Assembly: GCF_039831995.1 (NCBI RefSeq)
Contig: NZ_JBDOIO010000003.1
Location: 186,001 to 250,000, forward strand
Length of the DNA stretch: 64,000 bases
DNA from: Paenibacillus pabuli
Lineage (GTDB): Bacteria > Bacillota > Bacilli > Paenibacillales > Paenibacillaceae
Reading direction: 5' to 3'
In this document: positions 26,777 to 36,015 of the stretch, piece after piece
How positions within the stretch are numbered: position 1 is the first letter of the stretch
How the letters are laid out: each line of letters starts with the position of its first letter
Notes under the pieces: model-generated
Databases searched by the model: none
The model's input: the letters and a program-made list of their open reading frames with translations, nothing else
What the model was told of the DNA's origin: nothing
Made by a program: the position numbers and the translations under genes

Positions 26777-28249
26777 TCATTTCATTACGGCTTTTTGTAA
26801 TCTCGCTACACCTTCCTGTATTTGTGCATCTGACAAATGGGCAAACGACAAATAAATACCAACCTTCATGCCATCCGACGTTGAGCTGCTGACTTCCGAG
26901 TATATGACTCCTTCAGATCTAGCCGATGCCCGAAAGGCTTCATAAGCGGACCCATCACCTCGCCACCAACCGAACACGTGCAGACCCGCTTCATTTTCGA
27001 CCCAATCAAACCATGTGGATAGCTGCTGATTCAACAGCTTGAGCAGCATATGGAACTTGCGGCTGTACAGACGATTCATCCGGCGCAGGTGACGCTCATA
27101 CTGACCACTTGTCATAAATGCAGCGAGCGCCCGTTGCTCAATTAGATTGACGGGTCTTGGTTCGTATAATGCCTGGGCCTTTCTAAAAGTGTCTGCCAAG
27201 GTCGGAGGGAGAACCACGTAGCCCAGCCGGACTTCAAATGGCAAGGTTTTGGTGAAGCTTCCAAGGTAAATGACACGCCCCTCTTTATCCAGTGTTTTGA
27301 GAGGTTCAACATGCATGCCGCGATACCGGAACTCACTATCATAATCATCCTCGACAATCATGGCATCATGACGATGTGCCCAATCCAGCAGAGTTTGTCT
27401 GCGTTCAAGACTAAGCATTTCGCCCGTTGGAAATTGTCTTGAGGGCGTGACAAACAGCATACGTGCATCCCAGTTTTGGGGAACCAGTCCCTGGCCATCG
27501 AGGTTGGCCTCAATCAATTTGGCACCCGCAGCCAGAATGGCTTGAGAAATCCCGATATAACAAGGACTTTCCGTCACGACATGGTCGCCGGGATCTGCAA
27601 GCAATTGAGTTAGCAGCGCTATAGCCTGCATAGACCCGGCAGTGACGGCAATATGATCCGCATCTACATGAATCCCCCGCATTCTCCGAAGGTAGGCCGC
27701 AATGGCTTCTCTCAATTTCGGGTCTCCTGTTGAGCTTACAGAGGCAGAAGTATGGCTAGAGTGATCCTCACGATGCCGTATCTCCGCATACAATCGATTA
27801 TTCCATTCCTCGTAAGGGAATTTGGATAGATCCGGTTGATATTTGCCGAAATCGATAACTTCGTTGCTCTCATTTCTGTGATCACGCGCATGTGCTGTTT
27901 GTTGAGCAGTCTGCTGCTCAAGCTGCTGAATACGGTTCCCCCAAGCGGACAAGTGATGAGAACAGGATTTCACCAGGTACTCCTCATTGCTAAAATCCGC
28001 TTGATAAGCGACAAAAGTACCTCTTCCATGCTCTGACTGAAGGTAACCTTGAGCAGTTAATGTATCATAAACCTGGTTCACTGTTCCTCGGGAAATGTGA
28101 TACGACGCAGCTAACTCCCTTGAAGAGGGGAGCTTTTCACCGTAAACGAGATTGCCTTCCTGAATAGCGTCACGCACCGCATGATAGAGAGCCTTCATCT
28201 TGGTATATTGTCGGTTCAAATATGAATTGTAGGCTGCATGAAATTGCAT
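26777..28249 (-). CDS. pdxR: PdxR-like MocR regulator (GntR HTH + aminotransferase fold)
   Basis: Pyridoxal-phosphate-responsive regulator, about 490 residues from ATG 28249, which follows GGAGG. The longest frame reaches 28300 but has no ribosome site. A GntR-type winged helix covers about 15-80 (LPSSRELAASYHISRGTVNQVYDTL), then a linker, then a class I aminotransferase-like domain from about 130. The PLP lysine is in YLGSFTKTLPFEVRLGY and the upstream Asp in MIVEDDYDSEFRY. It is divergent from pdxS, with AAAGTGGT-type repeats between, so it most likely controls vitamin B6 synthesis. Assignment to PdxR rather than another MocR rests on that context. Confidence 0.88.
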   Translation of the reverse strand: MQFHAAYNSYLNRQYTKMKALYHAVRDAIQEGNLVYGEKLPSSRELAASYHISRGTVNQVYDTLTAQGYLQSEHGRGTFVAYQADFSNEEYLVKSCSHHLSAWGNRIQQLEQQTAQQTAHARDHRNESNEVIDFGKYQPDLSKFPYEEWNNRLYAEIRHREDHSSHTSASVSSTGDPKLREAIAAYLRRMRGIHVDADHIAVTAGSMQAIALLTQLLADPGDHVVTESPCYIGISQAILAAGAKLIEANLDGQGLVPQNWDARMLFVTPSRQFPTGEMLSLERRQTLLDWAHRHDAMIVEDDYDSEFRYRGMHVEPLKTLDKEGRVIYLGSFTKTLPFEVRLGYVVLPPTLADTFRKAQALYEPRPVNLIEQRALAAFMTSGQYERHLRRMNRLYSRKFHMLLKLLNQQLSTWFDWVENEAGLHVFGWWRGDGSAYEAFRASARSEGVIYSEVSSSTSDGMKVGIYLSFAHLSDAQIQEGVARLQKAVMK

Positions 28250-28269
28250 AGATCCTCCCATGGTTATAT

Positions 28270-28300
28270 AAAGTGGTTCAAACCATTCAAAGTGGTACAA
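28270..28300. promoter_or_regulatory. PdxR-type operator repeats
   Basis: AAAGTGGTTCAA (28270-28281) and AAAGTGGTACAA (28289-28300) are direct repeats 19 bases apart. The first also forms the palindrome GGTTCAAACC (28275-28284). They resemble the published AAAGTGGWCTA-like PdxR motif and lie between pdxR and pdxS. Confidence 0.7.
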
Positions 28301-28465
28301 TAAAATCCGGTGATATTGGATCTTTTTATGTGTCCATTATCATTTTATACTAATTCATAGTTTGAAGGGAAACAATAGTGGCATCGAAAAATAGATCATT
28401 TACATTTGCTGAAATAAGATGTCCTTTTGAAAAGCACTCAAAAGTTAAATGGGAGGAATACAATC

Positions 28466-29347
28466 ATGCAAACAGGTACAGATCGTGTTAAAAGAGGAAT
28501 GGCTGAGATGCAAAAAGGTGGCGTCATTATGGACGTCATGAACGCTGAACAGGCTAAAATTGCGGAAGCGGCTGGGGCAACAGCTGTTATGGCTCTGGAG
28601 CGGGTGCCTTCTGATATTCGCGCAGCCGGCGGTGTAGCCCGCATGGCAGATCCGACAATCGTTGAAGAGGTTATGAAAGTGGTGTCCATTCCGGTTATGG
28701 CCAAAGCGCGTATCGGTCATTACATAGAAGCCAAAGTGCTTGAATCTCTAGGTGTGGACTATCTCGATGAGAGTGAAGTACTGACGCCTGCAGACGAAGT
28801 ATTCCATATCGATAAACATGAGTTCACTGTACCATTTGTATGTGGAGCCAAAGATTTGGGAGAGGCTCTTCGCCGTATTGGTGAAGGCGCATCGATGATT
28901 CGTACCAAAGGTGAGCCTGGAACGGGCAATATTGTTGAAGCTGTTCGCCATATGCGTCTGATTAACAGCCAAATCCGCAAAGCGCAAAACATGTCCAAGG
29001 ACGAGCTGTATGCTGAAGCGAAAAACCTGGGTGTGTCTTATGAGCTTCTGCTCGACGTACATGAGAACGGCAAGCTTCCAGTCGTTAACTTTGCAGCTGG
29101 TGGTGTAGCTACTCCTGCAGATGCTGCACTAATGATGCATTTGGGCGCAGACGGTGTATTTGTTGGATCCGGTATTTTCAAATCAGATAGTCCTGAGAAA
29201 TTCGCTCGTGCTATCGTTGAAGCGACAACGCATTACACGGATTACAAACTGATTGCCGAAGTGTCCAAAAACCTGGGCACCCCTATGAAAGGGATTGAGA
29301 TTTCCAAACTGTCTGCGGATGAGCGCATGTCCGATCGCGGTTGGTAA
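28466..29347 (+). CDS. pdxS: Pyridoxal 5'-phosphate synthase subunit PdxS
   Basis: Synthase subunit that makes PLP from ribose 5-phosphate, glyceraldehyde 3-phosphate and ammonia; 293 residues, exactly the family length, from ATG 28466 after GGGAGG. Conserved stretches: [43 protein letters not shown] with the early Lys region, [23 protein letters not shown] and [20 protein letters not shown]. The glutaminase partner gene pdxT, normally next in Bacillota, is absent: a terminator follows at once. PdxS must use a PdxT encoded elsewhere, or free ammonia. Divergent PdxR probably activates it. Confidence 0.96.
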   Translation: MQTGTDRVKRGMAEMQKGGVIMDVMNAEQAKIAEAAGATAVMALERVPSDIRAAGGVARMADPTIVEEVMKVVSIPVMAKARIGHYIEAKVLESLGVDYLDESEVLTPADEVFHIDKHEFTVPFVCGAKDLGEALRRIGEGASMIRTKGEPGTGNIVEAVRHMRLINSQIRKAQNMSKDELYAEAKNLGVSYELLLDVHENGKLPVVNFAAGGVATPADAALMMHLGADGVFVGSGIFKSDSPEKFARAIVEATTHYTDYKLIAEVSKNLGTPMKGIEISKLSADERMSDRGW

Positions 29348-29397
29348 GATAGAAGGGCTTCCAAGTTGAATAAGTTGTTGCAACAGTTATGAAGAAG

Positions 29398-29434
29398 AGC
29401 CGGTCAATTGAGTACAATTGATCGGCTTTTTTTG
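29398..29434 (+). terminator. Terminator after pdxS
   Basis: AGCCGGTCAATTG pairs with CAATTGATCGGCT over a 4-base loop with one mismatch, followed by TTTTTTG. It blocks any read-through to a pdxT, which is not present here. Confidence 0.88.
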
Positions 29435-29635
29435 TTATTCTTGAGGGAAAATGCAGAGCTGCATACGGAAACTTGAACAAATTCGACTTCATATCCAAGT
29501 AAACCACGGCGGTTATATAGCCGCCCAAGATGTGTTACCAGCACAAAGTTGCGCTCTTCAGTATAGTTTGTCTTTTTTCTGCAAAAAACAAAGCTTGTCG
29601 CTCTTGATGTAACGGACACCGCACGGTCTAGCTTG

Positions 29636-29665
29636 TTGATATCTTCAAAATGCTGTGCCTATAAT
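29636..29665 (+). promoter_or_regulatory. Promoter of AraC-GH39 gene
   Basis: TTGATA (29636-29641) and TATAAT (29660-29665) are 18 bases apart. Transcription would begin near 29672, leaving a very short leader before the GTG at 29683. Confidence 0.6.
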
Positions 29666-29682
29666 AAGCGGTATGAAGGAAG

Positions 29683-32196
29683 GTGCGGACCATTCGCTAT
29701 CTATATGAGTTTATTCAACATCAGGACGATCTGCCTATGAAACTCTTCGTGAACTCGGTGAAACATATTGATTTCCATTGGCATAAGGAAGTGGAAGTTG
29801 TATACGTTCTTCATGGTTCAATCATCATGTATCTGGACCAGCAGCAATATACACTGCATGAAGATGATTTGATTGTCGTTAACAGCATGTCCGTCCACAA
29901 GATTGAACGAACCAATCAGGACAATGTGCTATTAACATTGCAATTCGGTCCCGAGTTGATGAACAATAATGCTTTTATCTCCTGTAACTCTGCCATGAAC
30001 GTGGAGCAGGACGCTCTACGCCTGTATAGTATTAAACAATATCTTGCGCAAATGGTATGGGAGATTAACAAAAAAACGCCGGGTTATCAAAACTTTACCA
30101 TGGGCAGATTACAGATGTTATGCGGCTGCCTGCAGAGGTATTTTTCCAGTGGAATAAATTCCGCATTGGAAGAAGGAAGCAAGGATTATGACTATAAAAG
30201 ACTGAACAGGGTCCTCACATATATTGATATTCACTACAATGAGAAGATTACGCTGCAGGATATGGCGGATTCCGAGCATTTAAGCTTGCATTATTTCTCC
30301 CACTTCTTCACCGACAAAATCGGGATACCTTTCCAAAAGTATTTGACGCTCATTCGCCTCGAGAAAGCTCAAGCCCAGCTGGCAGCGAATGATAAAAATA
30401 TTTCGGATATCGCACTGGATTGCGGATTTGCCAATGTGAAGCTGTTTAACAAATACTTCAAAGAAAAGTACGGCTGCACGCCAGGCTCCTATCGGGAAGC
30501 TTCGCGAGTACCGGAACCCCATCAGCTGAATGTAAACCGCAAGCCCAAAACGTATGAGGAATCTTCAAGCGGCGATTATTACGAGATGGAAACGTTGAAT
30601 GCGATTGGCTCACTGTATCGATATCTGGATGCTAAGGTTGACGCGGATCAGGACACGCTCCCTGTACCGTCTGCACATCTGTCAGACCAAACTCACATTG
30701 AAATTCGTGCAGACCAGACATCAATTGTCTACGAAAAGCACTGGAATATCACCATGACGGCAGGAAGAGCTATTGAAGGCTTGCGTGAAGATTGGCGGAA
30801 GCAGCTGTCCTCACTGAAAGGAAAAGTACCTTTTCAATATATTCGATTTCACGGCATATTTAATGACGAGATGATGGTGTACAGCGAAACGGAGGATGGC
30901 ATCTCCGTTTATAATTGGTCTTACGTGGACAAGTTGTATGATTTCTTGCTGGATCAGGGAGTGAGGCCATTCGTGGAATTAAGCTTTATGCCGAACCAGC
31001 TGGCGAGATCCAAAGAAACGTTGTTTTGGTGGAGGGGGAATATTAGTCCGCCATCCGACCCTGCCAAGTGGCAAGGCCTTGTGCGTGAGTTCATTCGACA
31101 CTGTTTGAATCGTTATGGGGCGGAAGAAGTGAAGAAATGGTATTTCGAAGTGTGGAACGAGCCTGACCTGGCTGGCGTTTGTTGGGCAGGAAGCAAGGAA
31201 GAATACTTCGCTTTTTATGAATCGACCGCCCATGCCATCAAATCGGTATTGCCCGAGCTGAGAGTGGGAGGCCCAGCTATGGGTTATGGATCTCTCTGGA
31301 ACGACATTTGGGCTGAGGAGTTTCTGTCATATTGCCGCAAGCGGGAAGTTGCTCTCGACTTTTTCTCGTTCCATATCTATTCGGAGTATCCCAAGCTGAA
31401 AGTTGAAGAGGATCGTTTAACCCAAATCATGCCTCCATCTTTTTATAAAGAGAGTATTGATCTTCTGCGGCAAAAAATGAAGGCGGCTTCGTACAGTCAT
31501 GTCGAACTTCATGTGACCGAGTGGAACTTTTCGATATATGACCGTAACTTGCTGCACGATACCATGTTCATGGCTCCGTTTGTCATTTACCACACCATGA
31601 ATACGCTCGGTGACGTGAAAGCAATGGCGTTCTGGTCCTTTACCGATGTATTCGAAGAAAGCATCGTTCCCGCTTCTCCTTTCTACGGGGGCTTCGGCCT
31701 GATTAACCGCGATGGTCTGAAGAAACCTAGCTATTATGCATATGAGCTTATGCAGAAGCTCGGTGATGAGCTGCTGATCAAAGGAGACGGTTATGTCGGA
31801 ACGCGAAAAAGGGACGGAAGCATGCAATTTCTGTTCTATCACTATGTGCATGTAGATCGGCTGTTTGCGAGTGGAGATTGGTCCGAGCTATCCTGTTCAA
31901 CCCGTTATGACGTATTTGAGGAGAAAGGCAGCAAAGCTTTTGAGCTCACGCTTAACAAGCTCTCAGGACCTTATAAATGCACCAGTTATCAACTGGATCG
32001 GGAGCATGGATCGGTATTTGATGAGTGGGCTCGCATGGGTTCGCCATATTCCCTGACGGAAGAAGAAATCGCCTATTTAAACGGCAGGAGCGGACCCGTC
32101 ATGGGGACAGAAATGGTTAGGGATGAATGTTGGCGCAGAGAAATTGTGCTTCCGCCACATGGCGTGATGCTGCTCATTTTGGATAGACAATATTAA
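29683..32196 (+). CDS. AraC regulator fused to GH39 glycosidase
   Basis: Fusion of 837 residues with no signal peptide. Residues 1-150 form an AraC cupin sensor (HWHKEVEVVYVLHGSI). About 175-275 is the AraC double helix-turn-helix (MADSEHLSLHYFSHFFTDKI, ISDIALDCGFANVKLFNKYF). About 330-800 is a GH39-type barrel with both catalytic glutamates intact: Glu 493 in VWNEPDL and Glu 613 in HVTEWNFS. GH39 includes beta-xylosidases and iduronidases; the true substrate is unknown. One protein may bind DNA and hydrolyse or sense a xyloside. A stop at 29674 bars an earlier start; GTG 29683 lacks proper ribosome-site spacing, and ATG 29737 is an alternative. Confidence 0.87.
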   Translation: MRTIRYLYEFIQHQDDLPMKLFVNSVKHIDFHWHKEVEVVYVLHGSIIMYLDQQQYTLHEDDLIVVNSMSVHKIERTNQDNVLLTLQFGPELMNNNAFISCNSAMNVEQDALRLYSIKQYLAQMVWEINKKTPGYQNFTMGRLQMLCGCLQRYFSSGINSALEEGSKDYDYKRLNRVLTYIDIHYNEKITLQDMADSEHLSLHYFSHFFTDKIGIPFQKYLTLIRLEKAQAQLAANDKNISDIALDCGFANVKLFNKYFKEKYGCTPGSYREASRVPEPHQLNVNRKPKTYEESSSGDYYEMETLNAIGSLYRYLDAKVDADQDTLPVPSAHLSDQTHIEIRADQTSIVYEKHWNITMTAGRAIEGLREDWRKQLSSLKGKVPFQYIRFHGIFNDEMMVYSETEDGISVYNWSYVDKLYDFLLDQGVRPFVELSFMPNQLARSKETLFWWRGNISPPSDPAKWQGLVREFIRHCLNRYGAEEVKKWYFEVWNEPDLAGVCWAGSKEEYFAFYESTAHAIKSVLPELRVGGPAMGYGSLWNDIWAEEFLSYCRKREVALDFFSFHIYSEYPKLKVEEDRLTQIMPPSFYKESIDLLRQKMKAASYSHVELHVTEWNFSIYDRNLLHDTMFMAPFVIYHTMNTLGDVKAMAFWSFTDVFEESIVPASPFYGGFGLINRDGLKKPSYYAYELMQKLGDELLIKGDGYVGTRKRDGSMQFLFYHYVHVDRLFASGDWSELSCSTRYDVFEEKGSKAFELTLNKLSGPYKCTSYQLDREHGSVFDEWARMGSPYSLTEEEIAYLNGRSGPVMGTEMVRDECWRREIVLPPHGVMLLILDRQY

Positions 32197-32211
32197 AAAA
32201 GTATCCTTAAG

Positions 32212-32243
32212 ACATCCTTTCCGTAATGGAGGGATGTTTTTTG
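32212..32243 (+). terminator. Terminator after AraC-GH39 gene
   Basis: ACATCCTTTCC pairs with GGAGGGATGT over a 5-base loop and is followed by TTTTTTG. It separates the fusion gene from the PTS operon. Confidence 0.85.
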
Positions 32244-32328
32244 TTGTTTATTTTTCGCTGAGGCAGACAAGCTAGAACCTAGGATATCAATTAGGCAAAA
32301 AACGAACCATGATGCGGCAAGTTCCAAC

Positions 32329-32344
32329 AAGAAAGCGTTAACAA
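32329..32344 (+). promoter_or_regulatory. cre-like site upstream of PTS EIIC gene
   Basis: AAGAAAGCGTTAACAA matches the cre consensus WTGNAANCGNWWNCAW except for the second base. It is 67 bases before the EIIC start, in position for CcpA repression of the PTS/GH3 operon. Confidence 0.55.
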
Positions 32345-32395
32345 AGATTTATATACTATGGTTGTGCAGCTAAGAGGAAGACAGGGGGAGTTTGG

Positions 32396-33628
32396 ATGAA
32401 GCGTTTCATGAAATGGATGACAGATTCGTTTGCGCCAAGATTGGAGGCATTTACGAATAATATTTGGGTTTCTTCGATTCAAGAAGCCATTATGGTCGCC
32501 ATTCCGATGATTTTCATCGGTTCGATTATTACATTGATTTCGATTTTGCAGGATTTCATTCCGGGCATGCCGGACTTGACACCCATCACGACATTCAGTT
32601 TCGGTTTGCTCGGGTTGTTTATTGCTTTTCTGACGCCTTATGTGGTGATGGAGAAAAAGGAGCGGCACAAAATCAAGCTGCTGGCGGGAATGACGGGGGT
32701 ATCTCTGTTTGTTATGCTCCTCAACCCGACGGTAAACGAAGACGGTACCATTCAGTTCATCCTTGAACGATTTGGACCATCGGGGATGATCACAGCACTC
32801 CTGGTGGGTGTATTCGTTGCGCTTGTGATGATCATGTGCAACAAATTTTCGTTCTTCAAAAAGGGGTCTTCACTTCCCGAATTCATTATGGACTGGTTCG
32901 ATTTTCTCGTCCCGATCGCCCTGGTATTAACAACAGGATGGGTTCTCGTATATCAGCTTCATTTTGATATTTTTGGACTGATCGTGAACGTGTTTGAGCC
33001 AATCAATGCCTTGGGACAAAGTTTAACTGGATTTTTATTGTTCAATTTTATTGGTGTAGTGCTGTATTCCTTCGGCGTAAGCCCTTGGGTCATGACACCG
33101 ATCTGGTACGCGATCTGGATACCTGCAATCGAAGAAAATGCAGCTCTTGTGGCAGCCGGACAGGATCCTGTCAATATCAACACGTTTGAAACCTTTTTCT
33201 CCGGATGGCTGGGTATTGGGGGAATGGGAGCGACCTTACCGTTAGTGGTTTGGTTCCTGATGGCACGTTCGAAAAAACTGAAATCTGTCGGCAAGGCAAC
33301 CATTATCCCGTCCTTGTTCAACATCAATGAACCCGTCGTGTACGGTGCACCGATTGCCTTTAATCCATTACTCATGGTACCCATGTGGATTAACGCACTT
33401 ATCACGCCAGTGATTGTGTACTTGGCTCTCGACTGGGGTTGGGTGCGGATCCCGAGCCAGATCTTCCAGCTATGGTACACACCGATCGGCTTGTCCACCT
33501 ACATTATGTCTGGATTTAACGGTCTTATTTTGCTGGCGGTGGTCCTGCTGATTGTATTTGTGGTTTGGTTCCCGTTTTTCAAACTGTATGATGCCCAGGA
33601 ATTGAAGAAAGAACAGGAACAAAATTAA
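32396..33628 (+). CDS. PTS EIIC permease, lactose/cellobiose family
   Basis: Membrane component of a phosphotransferase system, 410 residues with about ten membrane segments. The family stretch NEPVVYGAPIAFNPLLMVPMW lies near residue 315 and carries the conserved Glu of CelB/LacE-type EIIC. No EIIA or EIIB is encoded nearby, so it must borrow them or act alone. It starts at ATG 32396 after AGGGGGAG. The GH3 beta-glucosidase gene follows after about 18 bases, suggesting uptake of a beta-glucoside such as cellobiose or gentiobiose. The upstream cre-like site suggests glucose repression. Confidence 0.88.
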   Translation: MKRFMKWMTDSFAPRLEAFTNNIWVSSIQEAIMVAIPMIFIGSIITLISILQDFIPGMPDLTPITTFSFGLLGLFIAFLTPYVVMEKKERHKIKLLAGMTGVSLFVMLLNPTVNEDGTIQFILERFGPSGMITALLVGVFVALVMIMCNKFSFFKKGSSLPEFIMDWFDFLVPIALVLTTGWVLVYQLHFDIFGLIVNVFEPINALGQSLTGFLLFNFIGVVLYSFGVSPWVMTPIWYAIWIPAIEENAALVAAGQDPVNINTFETFFSGWLGIGGMGATLPLVVWFLMARSKKLKSVGKATIIPSLFNINEPVVYGAPIAFNPLLMVPMWINALITPVIVYLALDWGWVRIPSQIFQLWYTPIGLSTYIMSGFNGLILLAVVLLIVFVVWFPFFKLYDAQELKKEQEQN

Positions 33629-33646
33629 ATAAAAAGGGTGAGTACT

Positions 33647-35917
33647 ATGAATAAATCGATCAATGAATTGTTGTCGGCAATGACTCTGGCCGAGAAAGCT
33701 TCACTCTGCGCGGGATTGAATATGTGGATGACGAAAGGAATCGAGCGGTTGAACATTCCGCCAGTTCATATGTACGACGGGACGAATGGCATCCGTAAAA
33801 CGAACAGTGACGAAGAAATGGGCATCACAACGGAAAATGTACCCGCCACTTGTTACCCTACGGGTTCGGCCATCGGTTCTTCGTGGAACACGGAATTGTT
33901 GCATGAGGTGGGTGTGGCACTAGGACAAGAATCAAAAGCTATGGACGTGGAGCTGCTGCTTGGGCCGGGTGTCAATATGAAAAGAACGCCGCTTGGCGGG
34001 AGAAATTTCGAATACTATTCGGAAGACCCTTGCTTGTCGGGTGAACTTGGCGCAGCTTTCATTAACGGGATCCAAAGCGAAGGTGTGGGTGCTTCTGTCA
34101 AGCACTTTGCGGGTAACAACCAGGAGTTTGAGAAGATGGTGACCAGTTCGGAAATCGACGAGCGGACGCTTCGCGAAATTTACCTGAGTGCCTTTGAACG
34201 AATTATTAAGAAATCGGACCCTTGGACGGTCATGTGTTCTTATAACTTATTGAATGGAACCTACACGAGTGAGAACGAACATTTGTTGCATGACATTTTG
34301 AGAGAAGAGTGGGGATATGAAGGTGTTGTTTTATCCGACTGGACAGCTGTCAATGATCGCATACGCGGTCTGAAGGCTGGGCTTGATCTGGAGATGCCAG
34401 GTCCTGCTCATTACAATGCCAAAGCCATCATTGAGGCGATTCAGAACGGAAGCCTTTCCGAAGAACAATTGGATCGAAGCGTGGGTCGCATTTTGAAGCT
34501 GGTCGAGCGGGTAACGGGCAACAAAGGCGAGGGGACTTCTGAAGATGCGGATTACCATGCACTTGCTCGTAAAGCGGCAGCCGAAAGTATTGTGCTTCTG
34601 AAAAATGAGAACGCAATTCTTCCGCTGCAGCCGGAATCATTGGGGTCCATTGCCGTGATTGGGCGGTTTGCCAAGAAGCCTCGAATTCAGGGGGCAGGCA
34701 GTGCGAAGGTAACGCCGACAAGAGTAGACATTCCGTGGGACGAGATAAAGAATCTGGCCGGCGAGAATATTACGATGGGATATTCAGAAGGATACCCGGA
34801 GGATGACTCCATTCACGATGAGTTAATTCAGGAGAGCGTCACATTAGCCAAGAATTCTGATGTTGCTGTACTGTTTGTTGGCCAACCGGAATATGCCGAA
34901 TCGGAGATGCATGATCTGCAAGGAATTGATCTTCCTGAGCATCAAGTGAATTTGATTCAGGCGGTAGCCGCAGTTCAGCCCAAGTGCATCGTTGTAACGA
35001 GCAGCGGCTCCGCACTGGCGATGCGTCCATGGTTACAGCATGTACCGGGCATAATTCACTCGTGGTTGTCAGGTCAAGGCATGGGTAAAGTGATTGCAGA
35101 TGTATTATTTGGGCATACGAATCCATCGGGCAAGCTATCCGAGACCTTCCCCGTGAAGCTATCGGACAATCCTTCTCATATGCGGATTCGCGGAGAGAAC
35201 GGCAAGCTGTATTATCGTGAAGGTCTTTTTGTGGGATATCGATATTACGACCGCAAAGAACTGGCACCTCAATTTCCGTTTGGGCACGGATTATCATACA
35301 CATCCTTCTCATATACGGATCTGAAAGTGGCTCAGACAAATAGAGGTGTTACCGTATCCTTTGAATTAAAAAATACCGGTAAGCGCAAGGGGAAAGAAGT
35401 AGTGCAATTGTACGTGCACGATGAAGAGTGCACATGGACCCGTCCAGAGAAAGAGTTAAAAGCCTTTGTCAAAGTCGAACTGGAGCCTGGTGAAAAACGC
35501 AAGGTTACGTTTGAACTGGAAGAGAGAGATTTTTCATACTACAACACCAAGTATAACCGCTGGGTAGCAGAGACCGGATATTTTCAAATTTCACTCGGCA
35601 GCTCGTCCAAAGACCTCCGAATCAGTGAGCGTCTGCATTGTGACTTCGGGAAGGAAGAAATTACGTTCCACAAATTCAGCCTTCTCAGCGAATGGATGAG
35701 TGATCCGGCAGCGAAGAAGGAATTGGAGAAATGCCTGAATGAAATGAACGAGCATGTTACAGATAAGGTATATCTTAACGAGGAATTTGTGGGATTTTGG
35801 GAAGACTTCCCTATGATCAAGGTATTCCAAATGTTTGGTCAACAATGGATGAACGAGCGTTCACCTGATGAGGTTATTCATGAACTTATTGCCAGGGTTA
35901 ACCAGGCACGAAATTAA
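33647..35917 (+). CDS. Cytoplasmic GH3 beta-glucosidase
   Basis: Family GH3 enzyme, about 756 residues, without signal peptide. Start ATG 33647 is served by AAAGGGTGA; the GTG nine bases earlier lies inside that site. The TIM barrel covers about 1-300 with KHFAGNNQE near 160 and nucleophile Asp 231 in VVLSDWTAV. The alpha/beta sandwich holds ARKAAAESIVLLKNE and the GSG(S/A)AKVTPTR loop. A fibronectin-III-like domain lies near 560-640 (VSFELKNTGKRKGKEVVQLY), and an extra tail of about 100 residues follows. It probably cleaves beta-glucosides taken up by the adjacent EIIC. GH3 enzymes normally cleave unphosphorylated sugar, which sits oddly with PTS import. Confidence 0.92.
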   Translation: MNKSINELLSAMTLAEKASLCAGLNMWMTKGIERLNIPPVHMYDGTNGIRKTNSDEEMGITTENVPATCYPTGSAIGSSWNTELLHEVGVALGQESKAMDVELLLGPGVNMKRTPLGGRNFEYYSEDPCLSGELGAAFINGIQSEGVGASVKHFAGNNQEFEKMVTSSEIDERTLREIYLSAFERIIKKSDPWTVMCSYNLLNGTYTSENEHLLHDILREEWGYEGVVLSDWTAVNDRIRGLKAGLDLEMPGPAHYNAKAIIEAIQNGSLSEEQLDRSVGRILKLVERVTGNKGEGTSEDADYHALARKAAAESIVLLKNENAILPLQPESLGSIAVIGRFAKKPRIQGAGSAKVTPTRVDIPWDEIKNLAGENITMGYSEGYPEDDSIHDELIQESVTLAKNSDVAVLFVGQPEYAESEMHDLQGIDLPEHQVNLIQAVAAVQPKCIVVTSSGSALAMRPWLQHVPGIIHSWLSGQGMGKVIADVLFGHTNPSGKLSETFPVKLSDNPSHMRIRGENGKLYYREGLFVGYRYYDRKELAPQFPFGHGLSYTSFSYTDLKVAQTNRGVTVSFELKNTGKRKGKEVVQLYVHDEECTWTRPEKELKAFVKVELEPGEKRKVTFELEERDFSYYNTKYNRWVAETGYFQISLGSSSKDLRISERLHCDFGKEEITFHKFSLLSEWMSDPAAKKELEKCLNEMNEHVTDKVYLNEEFVGFWEDFPMIKVFQMFGQQWMNERSPDEVIHELIARVNQARN

Positions 35918-35931
35918 TAGATAAGGTAAAG

Positions 35932-35976
35932 AAAAACCAAGTTCGATCCCGTAAAGAGGAGATGAACTTGGTTTTT
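35932..35976. terminator. Bidirectional terminator between GH3 and EamA genes
   Basis: AAAAACCAAGTTC pairs perfectly with GAACTTGGTTTTT over a 19-base loop. Its A/T runs serve both convergent genes. Confidence 0.82.
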
Positions 35977-36015
35977 CTATCGTTACGGGACAGATTGTTT
36001 ACAAACAGCCGGATG

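Larger units (their letters stand above)
29348..29682. other. Intergenic region between pdxS and AraC-GH39 gene
   Basis: After the pdxS terminator I recognise no gene up to the promoter at 29636. GC and AT runs look ordinary, and no repeat or RNA motif was seen. Confidence 0.4.

Noticed and set aside
26500..26892. 130-codon plus-strand frame after codA
   Set aside because: It crosses the codBA terminator and the 3' end of the MocR gene and has low-complexity, Arg/His-rich composition typical of chance frames.
32959..33498. Long minus-strand frame over the EIIC gene
   Set aside because: It is the reverse of membrane-protein codons; the plus strand has the EIIC signature and an operon partner.
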